Shown here piece by piece: positions 1 through 9,299 of a stretch of DNA of 55,601 nucleotides. The number at the start of each line of letters is the position of its first letter. Position 1 is the stretch's first letter. The notes beneath the pieces were generated by a model. That model made no database searches. It had not been told where the DNA came from and was given only the letters and a program-made list of their open reading frames with translations. The DNA is from Denitrificimonas caeni (GTDB lineage Bacteria > Pseudomonadota > Gammaproteobacteria > Pseudomonadales > Pseudomonadaceae): contig NZ_CAJHOA010000011.1 in assembly GCF_905120345.1 (NCBI RefSeq), positions 1 to 55,601 of the forward strand, in the 5' to 3' direction. The translations under genes were made by a program, and so were the position numbers.

Positions 1-23
1 GATGGGGTGCAGCGCACCCCATC
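1..23. other. Perfect inverted repeat at window edge
   Basis: Two 10-base arms (GATGGGGTGC and GCACCCCATC) flank a 3-base loop. It lies just past the stop codon of the minus-strand exonuclease gene and could be a transcription terminator for it or for a gene off the left edge. No clear T run follows on the plus strand; the other side is outside the window. Confidence 0.5.
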
Positions 24-55
24 AAGTCAGTGCATTACCTAGGAAACCCCCACTT

Positions 56-880
56 CTAAAGTGGTGGGTAGTTCATCTCTAGCCAGATCGGCGCATGGTC
101 GGAGGGTTTTTCCATACTGCGTAATTCGTAATCAATCCCGGCATTGAGCAAGCGCGAGCGCAGTACCGCTGTGGTCATAATCACATCAATGCGCAGACCA
201 CGTTTTGGCGTGTCTTCAAAGCCGCGGCTGCGGTAATCAAACCAGCTAAAACGGTCATTTACGTTTGGGTGCAAGACACGGAAACTGTCCTCCAACCCCC
301 AGTCTTTGAGCGTCTGCAACCACGCCCGCTCTTGCGGTTGGAAGCTGCACTTGCCTGATTTTAACCAGCGCTTGGCATTCGCCTCACCAATGCCGATATC
401 ACTGTCTTCTGGGGAAATATTAATATCACCCATCACCACCAAGGCCTCTTCGGGGCTAAAGCGTGTTTCCAGCAGGTTCTGTAAATCAGCATAGAACTTC
501 TCTTTGCCGGGAAACTTGGTGGGGTGATTGATGTTCTCTCCTTGCGGGAAGTAGCCATTCATCACCGTGATCGGCGTGCCATTGCGGTCAGCAAAGACTC
601 CGTAGATAAAACGGCGTTGAGCGTCTTCCTCATCTTCAGGAAAACCTTTCTGAATCTCTAAAGCCGGTAAACGCGAGAGCAGGGCGACACCGTAGTGGCC
701 TTTCTGTCCGTGGTAATAGACCTCGTAGCCTAAGTCACGGACCATTTGCTCAGGGAACTCTGAGTCATGCACTTTGATTTCTTGCAAGCCAATCACATCC
801 GGCTGATGGCTGTTAATCAGCGCCGAGAGTTGGTGGGGACGGGCGCGTAGGCCGTTGATATTAAAAGAAATGAGTTTCAT
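56..880 (-). CDS. xthA: Exodeoxyribonuclease III
   Basis: Exonuclease III of the AP-endonuclease/EEP fold, a base-excision-repair enzyme that cleaves at abasic sites and degrades one strand of duplex DNA. The 274 aa length is normal for Pseudomonas XthA. Visible family motifs: the N-terminal [14 protein letters not shown] start with the metal-binding Asn, LQEIKV with the metal-binding Glu, [16 protein letters not shown], the catalytic MGDINI, and the C-terminal RIDVIM and [10 protein letters not shown], which carries the catalytic Asp-His pair. It starts at ATG (complement of 878-880) and stops with TAG. It stands alone on the minus strand, 160 bases downstream of fliD, with a hairpin between them, so it is probably transcribed separately. 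Identification is secure. Confidence 0.96.
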   Translation of the reverse strand: MKLISFNINGLRARPHQLSALINSHQPDVIGLQEIKVHDSEFPEQMVRDLGYEVYYHGQKGHYGVALLSRLPALEIQKGFPEDEEDAQRRFIYGVFADRNGTPITVMNGYFPQGENINHPTKFPGKEKFYADLQNLLETRFSPEEALVVMGDINISPEDSDIGIGEANAKRWLKSGKCSFQPQERAWLQTLKDWGLEDSFRVLHPNVNDRFSWFDYRSRGFEDTPKRGLRIDVIMTTAVLRSRLLNAGIDYELRSMEKPSDHAPIWLEMNYPPL

Positions 881-957
881 AAGAACCTTCGTTTAAACTG
901 GATAGCACCAGTCTAAAACACTCAGGCGCTAACCGTAAGCCCTCAAGCGGCGAGAAT

Positions 958-981
958 GTATGCCGCTATTACGCGGCATAC
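958..981 (-). terminator. Hairpin between fliD and xthA
   Basis: Nine-base perfect arms (GTATGCCGC and GCGGCATAC) with a 6-base loop, located downstream of fliD. There is no strong T tract, so it may be only a weak or Rho-assisted terminator for the fliD transcript. Confidence 0.4.
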
Positions 982-1042
982 GCGTGAGGTAGCGCATGCC
1001 GGCACGCCAGTCATTGGCGCGCCTCGCTGTTGTGCGCCTGTA

Positions 1043-2497
1043 TTAGCGCTTATTTTGCTTGACCACGCCCGGTAGGCTGTCGAGCTGGGCGGTGAGGAAG
1101 GAGCTGGTGCTGTTCATGTTCGAGACCAGCATATCCATTGCGTTAAATTGCGCGAATAAGCGCGATTCTAATTTACTGATCCGCGCGGCATGGCTTTCGC
1201 GCTGCTCATCGACCGTGGTGATGGTGTTTTGCAGGGCTTTGGTGCGACTGTCGAGTACCCCGCCTTTATCGGTGTAAGGGCTGACTTTGCTGTCCATGCG
1301 CGCCATCAAACCGTCTTTGCCAGTGAACAGGCTATTGACTTGGTCAAAGTTGTTGTCCAAAGCTTTATTTAACTTAGTGTTGTCGACCGCCAAGGTGCCG
1401 TCGCGTTGGGTGCTGATGCCCAGATCGGAGAGCATACGAACGCCTTCGTTGCTGCTGGATGAACTCATCTCACCGCGTATCGCACTCATAAACGCGCGCA
1501 CCGAGGAGTCACCGACTAACGCGGCGGCTAGGGGTTCTGAGTTGTCGCCACCCACCGGCGTCACGCTAGTCAGCTTATTGACACTTTCGAGCATGGCGTT
1601 ATAGGCATCGACAAACTCAGTGATGGATTTGCGCACGCCACCTTTGTCTTCGTTGACGCCGAGCTTGATGGTTTCCGCTTTGTCCAAGGCTTCCGCCGAC
1701 TGCGCGCTTTTCAAGGTGAGGGTCACCCCTTCAATCGCATCCTCGATGGTATTGCTGGCGCTGCTCAGACGAATGCCATCAATGGCCAGATTGGCATCGC
1801 GTGAATAGCTGATCACCCGCGCCTCACGCGGATCTGTACCAGCAGGTGTCGGCTCAAAATTAGCATCCGCTGCCGACGGCGGGGTAAACGCCAAGCGATC
1901 CAACTCGCCAAGGTTGTCACCCGACAGCGCGACGCTGATGTCATGATCGCTGCCCGACTGGCTTGAACTCAGCACCAAGCGCGCACCGCCCTCACCATTG
2001 GGGTCGCTGACGATAGTGGCGCTGAGGCCGCTGTCTTTGCCGGCGGCGTTAATCGCATCGCGCACATCGGTCAGGCTGGCATTGCTCAGCTCAATGTCCA
2101 GCGCTTCGTCGCCGACCTTGATGCTGAGTGTGCCGCTGCCCAGCGCATCGCTGCTGTTGTCATAACCCGCTAACGCCACTTTGCTAGTCTGGGCGAGATT
2201 GAACACTTGCACGCTATAATTGCCGGCGGCGGCCTTGGCGTCGGCGCTGATGCTGACAGTGTCGGCTGCGCTGCTGGTGGCGCTGCGTTTTTCAAAGAGG
2301 GCAGGGTCATTCAGTTTGCCCAGCGCGGTTTGGAAGGTCGAGAGCGCACTACGGAACTGGCCAAGCGCCGAGACCTTGCTGGTGGAGGCTTTTTCGAGGC
2401 GATCAAGTTGCGCGGTTTTCGGTGCGCTTTCTGCACCGACCAGCGCCTTGACCATGCCGTTGATATCCATACCGGAACCGATCCCACTAATTGCCAT
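1043..2497 (-). CDS. fliD: Flagellar hook-associated protein 2 (filament cap) FliD
   Basis: FliD pentamers cap the growing flagellar filament and fold exported flagellin. The 484 aa length is typical. The N-terminus (MAISGIGSGMDINGMV) is the conserved FliD_N start; a Flagellin_IN-type segment lies near residues 120-185 (GTLSIKVGDEALDIEL...DAINAAG); the C-terminal FliD_C part (roughly 250-475) ends with the coiled-coil segment ESHAARISKLESRLFAQFNAMD. It is the last gene of fliC-flaG-fliD on the minus strand, 150 bases past flaG. A good sigma-54 site lies in that gap, so FliD can be made as a FleQ/RpoN-dependent middle-class gene apart from fliC. The usual partner fliS is not next to it but about 24 kb away on the other strand. 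Confidence 0.95.
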   Translation of the reverse strand: MAISGIGSGMDINGMVKALVGAESAPKTAQLDRLEKASTSKVSALGQFRSALSTFQTALGKLNDPALFEKRSATSSAADTVSISADAKAAAGNYSVQVFNLAQTSKVALAGYDNSSDALGSGTLSIKVGDEALDIELSNASLTDVRDAINAAGKDSGLSATIVSDPNGEGGARLVLSSSQSGSDHDISVALSGDNLGELDRLAFTPPSAADANFEPTPAGTDPREARVISYSRDANLAIDGIRLSSASNTIEDAIEGVTLTLKSAQSAEALDKAETIKLGVNEDKGGVRKSITEFVDAYNAMLESVNKLTSVTPVGGDNSEPLAAALVGDSSVRAFMSAIRGEMSSSSSNEGVRMLSDLGISTQRDGTLAVDNTKLNKALDNNFDQVNSLFTGKDGLMARMDSKVSPYTDKGGVLDSRTKALQNTITTVDEQRESHAARISKLESRLFAQFNAMDMLVSNMNSTSSFLTAQLDSLPGVVKQNKR

Positions 2498-2563
2498 AAC
2501 CTTACCCTCTGCGACCGTTTATTGACGCGTCGCTAGTCGAAAATGAAGATGTGAGGTGATTTA

Positions 2564-2579
2564 AGCAGATTACATGCCA
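2564..2579 (-). promoter_or_regulatory. Sigma-54 promoter of fliD
   Basis: Read on the minus strand the sequence is TGGCATGTAATCTGCT: GG at -24 and GC at -12 with exactly 10 bases between them. It sits about 67 bases upstream of the fliD start. FleQ-dependent RpoN promoters at fliD are known in Pseudomonas, so motif and context agree. Confidence 0.7.
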
Positions 2580-2647
2580 ACCTCTAGTCATCCTGTCCCG
2601 CTATCTTACTCGTCGCTAGTGTACTGCTGCGCGCGGTCTGCGCAGGC

Positions 2648-3010
2648 TTATACTTTACCACTAAACAAGACACTGCGAATCTCTTCTAGGTTTTCTGATA
2701 AACGTAATGCTTCTGCTGACGGCATTTGCCGAATCAGCTTGCCACTGCTGGCTTCTGTGACGGTGACTATCATACGTTGACTGTCATCATCCAATTTGAA
2801 TTCGAGGTTGCGCTGTGCGCTTTGTGCATACTCTTGTAGATCAGCGACCGCCACCTGCAGCTGTTCACGCTCTGTGGCGCTATCGGCGCTGTCTTGATTG
2901 TGCGCGGCGCGGCTCAGATTGGGATCTTTAGCCGTAACGGGCTCATTAGTGTTAGGGCTGGCTGCCGTGCTGTTAGGCTCTAGGCGGCTGTTGAGACTGC
3001 TTATGTCCAT
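2648..3010 (-). CDS. flaG: FlaG family flagellar protein (copy 1)
   Basis: Small FlaG protein, 120 aa, which in Pseudomonas and Vibrio influences filament length. The conserved C-terminal FlaG domain is clear: NLEFKLDDDSQRMIVTV, then IRQMPSAEALRLSENLEEI. The N-terminal 45 residues are polar and disordered-looking. The start chosen is ATG at 3008-3010, with GGAGG six bases upstream; a longer in-frame reading from 3073 would run through the fliC terminator hairpin and is unlikely. It lies between fliC and fliD as in Pseudomonas. A paralogue lies at 25817-26194, where the end motif reads IRQMPSEEALRLAESLDEM, so the genome segment carries two flaG copies. Confidence 0.9.
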   Translation of the reverse strand: MDISSLNSRLEPNSTAASPNTNEPVTAKDPNLSRAAHNQDSADSATEREQLQVAVADLQEYAQSAQRNLEFKLDDDSQRMIVTVTEASSGKLIRQMPSAEALRLSENLEEIRSVLFSGKV

Positions 3011-3036
3011 GGCGTGTCCTCCATATAGACGAAAAC

Positions 3037-3060
3037 GGGGGAAGGGCAATCCCTTCCCCC
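3037..3060 (-). terminator. Rho-independent terminator of fliC
   Basis: Perfect 10-base GC-rich arms (GGGGGAAGGG and CCCTTCCCCC) around a 4-base loop, followed on the minus strand by GTTTTC. It lies 22 bases past the fliC stop, so most fliC transcripts should end here, with flaG read by leakage or from its own promoter. Confidence 0.8.
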
Positions 3061-3082
3061 GCTGTTCAAGCACCCACTAAAC

Positions 3083-5656
3083 TTAGCCGAGCAGGCTAAG
3101 AACCGCTTGTGGCAACTGATTGGCTTGCGCCAACATCGCTGTACCGGCTTGCTGCATGATCTGGTTTTTCGCCAGGTTAGCAGACTCAGCGGCGTAGTCA
3201 GTATCCATGATACGACCGCGTGAAGCAGAAGCGTTCTCCGCTACGTTTTGCAAGTTGCTGATGGTCGACTCAAAGCGATTTTGCACCGCACCGAGCTTGG
3301 AGCGCTCGCTGTCAACCTGTTGCATGGCACCGTCCAGTACAGAAATCGCTTGTTGTGCGCCTTCAGCAGTGGTGATGTCGAGGTTGCTGACTGAGGATTC
3401 AACTACCACACCGCTGTGTGTGCCAGCCGCATTGGTCAGACCCAGAGATGCTAGACCTGTACCAGCAGCGCCGTCCGCCACCGTGAAGGACTCATTGCCG
3501 GAGAATAACTCTAGCGTGCCTTGGCTGTTGACACTGGCGCTGACGCCGGTGCTGGCAGTGTTGATCGCAGTTGCAACTGCATCCATATTGCTGCCGGCAG
3601 CCAGTTTGATGTCGGTGCCGTTCAGGTTGATCGAGGTAGACTCTTGCAGCTTGGCTGCGGTGTTACCAGCCGTCAGGCCCAGCATTTTCAGCGATCCTGC
3701 GGTTTCGTTTTCCAGTTTGATTGCCGCACCATCAGTTGAGCTCAGCTGTAAACGGCCATTTTTGACTTCTGCAGTAACCTTGGTGTCTTCACTGCTCTGG
3801 TTGATCTTCGCGGCAATATCGTCCAAGTCTGAGTCGGCTTGCAAGTCTATGGTTTGGCCATTCAAGCGGATGGACGCGTTAGCGCTAATCTGACCACTAT
3901 TTTCTGTCGTAGTCCCTTTGACACTCACAGCGCCACCGGTGTCGGCCATGCCGATCACTGCAAGACCAGTATTGTCACCTTCAACGCTGAAGCCATTGGC
4001 AGAGGAGAGTTTGATGGTCTTAGCGGTGTCGTTAAGCAACTCTGCAGTTACACCTGATCCAGAAGCGTTGATCTTGTCAACCAACGACTGATTCGACTCG
4101 CCAGCAACAGTACTGATTTCCTTGCCGTTGATCGAAAATTTGCCGGTAGCCACAGCTGCAATAACTACAGTTTCAGCATTGCCCGTCGCAACTTGAGTCG
4201 TGCCTTTGTCTAGGCCAAGAGCGGTTAAACCAGCGGTCTCGCCGCCGATGGTGATTTTCGAGTTGGATGTGAGTACCAGCGCCCCGCTAGAGGCATCAGC
4301 AGTTATGCCAATGTCAGCGCTTTTAATACGAGCGGCAATATCGGCAGCTGTGTCGCCTGTTAAAACTGAGATGTTGGTGCCGTTCAGGCTGATTGAGCTA
4401 TTCGATGCAGGCGAGGTGAAGGTGGTAGCCGAGCCAGTCACTTTTGCCTGGCCAAGTACGCTTGCTTCAATAGTGGAAGCCGCCGCAGGGAGGCCCAGCA
4501 CGGTATTTGCATTACTAGTTGTAGCTGCAGCGATGGTAATGTCGCCCTTGGCTTCCAACTTCAGCTTGCCATCAACGTTACTAGCGGTGACACCAGAATC
4601 AGTGCTTTTATCATTTATGCGAGTCACCACCGCATCGAGGTCATCACCGGCCTGCAATGTCACAGTAGTTGCGGTGTAACCTTCAGCGTTGATTATCAGC
4701 TTGTCTGCTGACGTTGCAGTAATCCCACCTGTAAATTGCTCCGCTGCCGTCACACTGGCTCGACCAGTAACTGCCACATAGTTACCGGCTTTATCGCCAC
4801 TGATTCCAAAGTCTTTACCACCGCTCACTTGGAAGTTTTCAGCGGAGGTTAGTTTTAGCTTGCCGTTGTCTTCGCTTGCTGTGACGCCGGTGTCAGCAGT
4901 AGCTTTGTTAATTTCAGTAACGGCATCGGCCAAAGTGACGGTAGCTGCTGCTGTGAAGTCAATATCAACACCATTGATATTCAGCGATTGGCCGCCGGCT
5001 GGTACAGTAATATCACTGAAGACTGCCCCTGTAACACTCACCGGCTCGCCCGAGGTGCCGCCAGTAGAAGAGCCGATGGCCGCACTAGTCACCGACGCGG
5101 TCATTGTGCTTTCTACGCCACTGGCTTTGGCCGAGCTGAAGCTGCCTTTGAGTGCCGATGCACTCACATTGCTCAAACCAAAAGATACCGTCTCATTGGC
5201 ATTCGAACCAACCTGGAAGCTGGTGTTGCTCATGCTGCCGTTCAGTAATTTCTGACCACCAAACGACGTGGTATCAGCGATACGCGTCAGTTCACCGGAC
5301 AGGGCAGTAAATTCTTCTTGCAGCGCTGTGCGCTCAGAGGCACTGTTCGAGCCGTTGGATGCTGTCAGCGCCAAGTCACGCATACGTTGCATGATGTTGG
5401 TGGATTCTTGCATTGCGCCTTCAGCGGTCTGTGCAATCGACACACCGTTGTTAGCGTTTTTCACTGCAACAGTCAAACCATTGATCTGGTTGGTTAAGCG
5501 GTTAGAGATCTGCAGGCCAGCCGCGTCATCTTTGGCGCTGTTGATTTTTGAACCTGAAGCTAAACGCTCAAGCGAGGTCGACAGTGCATTGGTAGAACCA
5601 CCCAAGGTGCGCTGTGCGTTCAGGGAAGCAACGTTAGTATTTACTGTTAAAGCCAT
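3083..5656 (-). CDS. fliC: Flagellin FliC, very long variant with six internal repeats
   Basis: Filament subunit, 857 aa; common Pseudomonas flagellins are about 280-490 aa. Residues 1-170 form the conserved D0/D1 region ([14 protein letters not shown] start, [13 protein letters not shown] at 90-102, the region known as the TLR5 contact in flagellins). The last ~100 residues are the conserved C-terminal D1/D0 ([20 protein letters not shown], then [20 protein letters not shown]). The middle (about 220-740) carries six degenerate copies of a 60-80 residue Flagellin_IN-like unit with the pattern INLNGxxIxLxxGxxxxxVAxxIN...GVxAxxxxGxLxLxS, starting near residues 224, 319, 421, 507, 596 and 675. 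These should be surface-exposed D2/D3-type domains. Two sigma-28 sites lie upstream and a strong terminator downstream. GGAGA precedes the start. Confidence 0.95.
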   Translation of the reverse strand: MALTVNTNVASLNAQRTLGGSTNALSTSLERLASGSKINSAKDDAAGLQISNRLTNQINGLTVAVKNANNGVSIAQTAEGAMQESTNIMQRMRDLALTASNGSNSASERTALQEEFTALSGELTRIADTTSFGGQKLLNGSMSNTSFQVGSNANETVSFGLSNVSASALKGSFSSAKASGVESTMTASVTSAAIGSSTGGTSGEPVSVTGAVFSDITVPAGGQSLNINGVDIDFTAAATVTLADAVTEINKATADTGVTASEDNGKLKLTSAENFQVSGGKDFGISGDKAGNYVAVTGRASVTAAEQFTGGITATSADKLIINAEGYTATTVTLQAGDDLDAVVTRINDKSTDSGVTASNVDGKLKLEAKGDITIAAATTSNANTVLGLPAAASTIEASVLGQAKVTGSATTFTSPASNSSISLNGTNISVLTGDTAADIAARIKSADIGITADASSGALVLTSNSKITIGGETAGLTALGLDKGTTQVATGNAETVVIAAVATGKFSINGKEISTVAGESNQSLVDKINASGSGVTAELLNDTAKTIKLSSANGFSVEGDNTGLAVIGMADTGGAVSVKGTTTENSGQISANASIRLNGQTIDLQADSDLDDIAAKINQSSEDTKVTAEVKNGRLQLSSTDGAAIKLENETAGSLKMLGLTAGNTAAKLQESTSINLNGTDIKLAAGSNMDAVATAINTASTGVSASVNSQGTLELFSGNESFTVADGAAGTGLASLGLTNAAGTHSGVVVESSVSNLDITTAEGAQQAISVLDGAMQQVDSERSKLGAVQNRFESTISNLQNVAENASASRGRIMDTDYAAESANLAKNQIMQQAGTAMLAQANQLPQAVLSLLG

Positions 5657-5755
5657 GGGTAGTTCTCCAATTTTCTAAAATAATGTTTGCCCGAGTTTGC
5701 AAGCAACTTGTGTGCCTAACCACTCAAACATCCACAATGTTTGCATTCAATCCTT

Positions 5756-5782
5756 ATATCGGCGCTGTTGCGAAGAGCTTTA
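5756..5782 (-). promoter_or_regulatory. Sigma-28 (FliA) promoter of fliC, proximal
   Basis: On the minus strand TAAA (complement of 5779-5782), exactly 15 bases, then GCCGATAT (complement of 5756-5763). The FliA consensus is TAAA-N15-GCCGATAA, so only the last base differs. The predicted transcript start is about 90 bases before the fliC start codon. Confidence 0.85.
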
Positions 5783-5848
5783 ATCTTTTTTCAAAAACTT
5801 TTCCCTGCGCCTTGACAGGTAAGAAAACGCCTGCCGCTGTTACAAAGG

Positions 5849-5875
5849 TTATCGGTCGGACTTTGCAAATCTTTA
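5849..5875 (-). promoter_or_regulatory. Second sigma-28 (FliA) promoter upstream of fliC
   Basis: On the minus strand TAAA (complement of 5872-5875), exactly 15 bases, then ACCGATAA (complement of 5849-5856), one mismatch from the FliA consensus. It lies 93 bases upstream of the proximal site in the same orientation, so fliC appears to have tandem sigma-28 promoters. Confidence 0.65.
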
Positions 5876-5882
5876 GCGTGAA

Positions 5883-6119
5883 ATGATTATCGTGGCTGCT
5901 TGCTGTTTATGAATGCCGGCGATGCAACAAACCGAGCAGTGAAGCGGCTTCAGCGCTGAAGCTATCGGGCTCGCTCATTTATAATGGTCTGCTGGATATA
6001 AAACCCCATGTGCCAGCTTTAATATAACGACTCGGCAATCGAGCATTTTTTATTTCAGCGTCTACACTGAGTCAAGAACACGCGACAAACCGTAACAATA
6101 CGGCAACACGGAGGTTGCT
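5883..6119. other. Divergent intergenic region fliC / Rpn nuclease gene
   Basis: No gene seen. Upstream of the fliC promoters the rest of this 460-base gap should hold the promoter of the plus-strand gene at 6120. I see a strong ribosome site (GGAGG) at its end but no confident -35/-10 pair. Confidence 0.4.
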
Positions 6120-7085
6120 ATGTCTCACACGGATGTGCCGAGTCAAAACCAAGAAGACCATGACAGCCCTTGGAAAGACGCACTGGAAGTGTTTTTTCGA
6201 CCTTTTATGGGTTTTTTATATACTGAAATCGCTGCGCAGATTGATTGGCAGCAGCCGGTTGAGTTTCTTGATAAAGAATTGCAGAAAATCACCCGCAAAG
6301 CGAAAAACTCGCGGCGCTATGCTGACAAGCTGGTCAAGGTACAGTTTTTAACGGGGGTGGAAAAATGGATTTTGATCCATGTCGAGGTGCAAGGCGAGCC
6401 AGAAGCAGGGTTTGCAGAACGAATGTTTATCTACTATTACCGTATTCGCGACCGCTATCAAAAACCGGTGATCAGCTTGGCGGTGCTCACTGATACACGA
6501 GCCAGTTTTCGTCCCGATCATTACGCCGATGCAATGGCGAGTTGCAGCGTCCGTTTTGATTTTGCCATGGTGAAGTTACTCGATTGGCGTGAGCGAATGG
6601 ACGAACTGCTGCACGATAAAAATCCCTTTGGCTTATTGATCGCCGCACAACTGACCGCCAAACTGGTCAAAGACAGTAAGACCCGCGCTGATAACCTTGT
6701 TGGTTTTTATCGCCTAGTGATCAAAAAGGACCTCGACCGTGAATTAATCCGCCGGTTGATCGTTTTTCTCGAGTGGATGGTTTATTTACCCGAAGACATC
6801 AGCACATACTACAATGAACTCATTGAGCAAGTTGAGGAGGATACCCAAATGCCATATATCTCACTGATTGAACGCAAAGGGATCAAACTGGGCCTTGAGC
6901 AAGGAATAGAGCAGGGCATTAACCGAGGGCGTGCCGCCACGTTATGTAAACAGTTGCAGCTTAAGTTTGGTGACCTGAGCGATGACTATCAAGCTCGCCT
7001 AAACCAAGGCAATCAAGCTGAGCTGGACTTATGGACCGAGCGCGTTCTGTTCGCCGACACTCTTGAGGCCGTGTTTGAGCCATAG
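6120..7085 (+). CDS. Rpn family (COG5464) PD-(D/E)XK nuclease / putative transposase
   Basis: Member of the Rpn (recombination-promoting nuclease, YhgA-like) family: DNA endonucleases linked to RecA-independent recombination. The 321 aa protein starts at ATG with GGAGG six bases upstream. The nuclease core is visible near residues 60-135: YADKLVKVQFLTG, then WILIHVEVQGE (the E-x-Q pair of the PD-(D/E)XK fold), then FAERMFIYYYRIRDRY and the PVISLAVLTD strand. The C-terminus (YISLIERKGIKLGLEQGIEQGINRGR) is the typical Rpn tail with E-Q-G repeats, followed by an RxxxLCKQLQLKFGDL helical module. It is a single gene with hairpins on its downstream side. Its real in vivo role here is unknown; family assignment is confident. 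Confidence 0.85.
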   Translation: MSHTDVPSQNQEDHDSPWKDALEVFFRPFMGFLYTEIAAQIDWQQPVEFLDKELQKITRKAKNSRRYADKLVKVQFLTGVEKWILIHVEVQGEPEAGFAERMFIYYYRIRDRYQKPVISLAVLTDTRASFRPDHYADAMASCSVRFDFAMVKLLDWRERMDELLHDKNPFGLLIAAQLTAKLVKDSKTRADNLVGFYRLVIKKDLDRELIRRLIVFLEWMVYLPEDISTYYNELIEQVEEDTQMPYISLIERKGIKLGLEQGIEQGINRGRAATLCKQLQLKFGDLSDDYQARLNQGNQAELDLWTERVLFADTLEAVFEP

Positions 7086-7114
7086 CAGGATTTTTCCAGC
7101 GCATTCAAAAAGCA

Positions 7115-7141
7115 CTGCTTGTCTTGTGGCTGGACAAGCAG
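7115..7141. other. Hairpin downstream of the Rpn gene
   Basis: Nine-base perfect arms CTGCTTGTC and GACAAGCAG around a 9-base loop, 30 bases past the stop codon. No T run follows, so the role as a terminator is uncertain. Confidence 0.4.
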
Positions 7142-7238
7142 GCTTGATGATATCTGTTACCTATAAAAATAATGACATAACCACACAACCGCTAGCCACG
7201 CGCGAGTTTTCGCCTGATAAATACATTCCATATTAAAG

Positions 7239-7257
7239 ATACGCTTAGCGTATTTTT
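7239..7257 (+). terminator. Small terminator-like hairpin
   Basis: Arms ATACGC and GCGTAT around TTA, followed by TTTT, in the 377-base gap between the Rpn gene and the first diguanylate cyclase. The rest of that gap shows no gene. Confidence 0.4.
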
Positions 7258-7462
7258 CATCTTTATTATTTCGCAACTGTTTTATTAATCGGCCATGCTG
7301 GTAAATATGGAAAAAGTGTCACACTATAGTGGCCTTTTGATATTTTAGTGATGAGCTGGGTTGTCAACGTTAGGTACTAAGCGACTAAGGACGCCGCTGT
7401 TCGGCTGTATATGAAGAGTTATTAGTATAGAGCAGCACATGATCTACGGAAGTCGACTTTAA

Positions 7463-9046
7463 ATGCGTACATTAAATTTACAACAATTAATTTTGCTGCT
7501 CAGTGTGTCGACGGCTGTGTTGGTTTTGGCCAATACTTTTTATACCAGCCATAAAACGCAGCGGGCCTTATTAATTGAGCAGACGCTTGAGGCGAATCAT
7601 GCCTATGCCGCGAAAATTGCTGGAAGTGTCGACGATTTTCTAATAGCGGCACAGCAACAGTTGGCTTTTGCCGCAGAGGATGTGTTGTTAGCCCAGGGCA
7701 ACCCGCAGCAGCTGCAGCACATTGTCGAGCGTTTAAAACAGCAAACCAACAGTTTTAGTTCAGTGTTGATTTTAGCTGCAGACAGCACTGCCTTGGCAAT
7801 TACGCGGCCTGCACAGCATTTCTTGGGTAAGAAATTGCACAATCCAGGTGCTGCGCAAGCACTCAAAGAGCAGACGCCGTTAATTAGTAAACCCTATATT
7901 TCCGTGACTGATCGTTTAGTGGTGTTATTAAGTCATCCTGTGTTTGATGCGCAGGGCGCCTATTTAGGCTTTGTCGGCGGATCTATTTATCTAGAAGAAG
8001 AAAGTATTCTCTATGCGCTGTTAAGTCAGCATTACCATCTGGATGATTCCTATATCTACGCTGTTGATCAAGACGCACGCGTCATCTATCACCAAGAGCT
8101 GTCTCGGGTCGGCGAGGTGCTTGTCGGGAATCCGGTGGTTGAGAGGGTTGTTGCCCAGCATGCAGGCCATCAGCCAGTGACGAGCAGTGACGGAGTTGCA
8201 ATGTTGGCCGGTTATGCGCCGGTGACCCGTGCCGGATGGGGCGTTGTTACGCAGCGTAGCTTAAACGCCAGCTTGGCAGGCATGGATGCGCAGATGTGGG
8301 CGGTTGCCAAGCATAGTTTCCCGTTTTTTTTACTGATTGTCTTGGCGGTTTGGCTGCTATCGCGCTGGATTTCAAAACCACTCTGGCAGCTGGCGCGCAG
8401 TGCTGAATCGCTAGATGCACCTGATGTCAGTGCACAAGTTGCCAATGTCGCAGATTGGTATTTTGAGGCCGCGCAGCTCAAGCGAGCCATGCTCAGAGGC
8501 TTGGCTGGCCTGAATAAAAAGATAGGTAAACTTAACGTAGAAAACATTACCGATCCGCTAACGGGATTGATTAATCGCCGTGGTATGCAGATGACTCTGG
8601 ATGAGTGGGAGGCAGCACGGCAGCCTTTTTCTGTGGTTATGGGTGATATTGATCACTTTAAACGGATCAATGATAAATATGGCCATGCTATTGGCGATCA
8701 GGTTTTACAGTTTTTTGCGAAACATCTGCAGGCGTCTTCACGACCTAGCGATCTCGTCTGCCGTGTGGGTGGCGAAGAATTTATGATGTTGTTGCCCAAT
8801 ATCGAGCAGAATCTGGCCTATAAGATTGCTGAGCGGTTGCGCAAGCGTATCGCTGACGATATCTGCGCCAGTGTGGGCGAGCCTGTTACTTTGTCTTTTG
8901 GCGTCGCGAGTTGGTCCGGCGGGCCAGAGCGTATTGCTGAGGTGATGAAGCATGTCGATTTAGCCCTGTATGCGGCGAAAAATGCCGGGCGTAATCAAGT
9001 TCGGATCAGTGCTGGCGCTGCTGCGTCAGTGTTGCCAGTCATCTAG
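7463..9046 (+). CDS. Membrane-bound diguanylate cyclase with periplasmic sensor (copy 1)
   Basis: Makes the second messenger c-di-GMP from two GTP. The 527 aa protein has an N-terminal membrane helix (about residues 8-24), a ~250 residue periplasmic dCACHE-like sensor region, a second membrane helix (about 283-300, SFPFFLLIVLAVWLLSRWI), a short HAMP-like linker and a C-terminal GGDEF domain starting at NITDPLTGLINRRG. The active-site signature is GGEEF at residues 436-440, and the inhibitory I-site RxxD (RPSD, 427-430) sits five residues before it, so both catalysis and product inhibition look intact. The next gene is a close paralogue with nearly the same start and upstream bases: a tandem duplication. 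The ligand is unknown. In this setting it may tune the motile-sessile switch through FleQ, which binds c-di-GMP. Confidence 0.92.
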   Translation: MRTLNLQQLILLLSVSTAVLVLANTFYTSHKTQRALLIEQTLEANHAYAAKIAGSVDDFLIAAQQQLAFAAEDVLLAQGNPQQLQHIVERLKQQTNSFSSVLILAADSTALAITRPAQHFLGKKLHNPGAAQALKEQTPLISKPYISVTDRLVVLLSHPVFDAQGAYLGFVGGSIYLEEESILYALLSQHYHLDDSYIYAVDQDARVIYHQELSRVGEVLVGNPVVERVVAQHAGHQPVTSSDGVAMLAGYAPVTRAGWGVVTQRSLNASLAGMDAQMWAVAKHSFPFFLLIVLAVWLLSRWISKPLWQLARSAESLDAPDVSAQVANVADWYFEAAQLKRAMLRGLAGLNKKIGKLNVENITDPLTGLINRRGMQMTLDEWEAARQPFSVVMGDIDHFKRINDKYGHAIGDQVLQFFAKHLQASSRPSDLVCRVGGEEFMMLLPNIEQNLAYKIAERLRKRIADDICASVGEPVTLSFGVASWSGGPERIAEVMKHVDLALYAAKNAGRNQVRISAGAAASVLPVI

Positions 9047-9299
9047 ACTGCTAGATCGCCGTGACTTGCTAGTCGCTTTTTGTCTAGATAAATCAACCTT
9101 AGAGCACAAATCACGTATCATCAGTGTGATTAAGTTGTACCTGATCGAGTTTGAACTCTTATAGGCCGATAGGCATCCACTACTCAACTAGCAAATGATT
9201 CAGCACATTGTTTTGCTTGTGCACCTTATTTGAAATGAGCGATTGAGTTGCAAACTTTTGAGTGGAGCGTTGGACATGGATTACGGAAGATAACTTTAA

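Noticed and set aside
3207-5678. Long open frames on the plus strand opposite fliC (up to 228 codons)
   Set aside because: They are antisense to a certain gene with biased codon use, have no ribosome sites and no family features.
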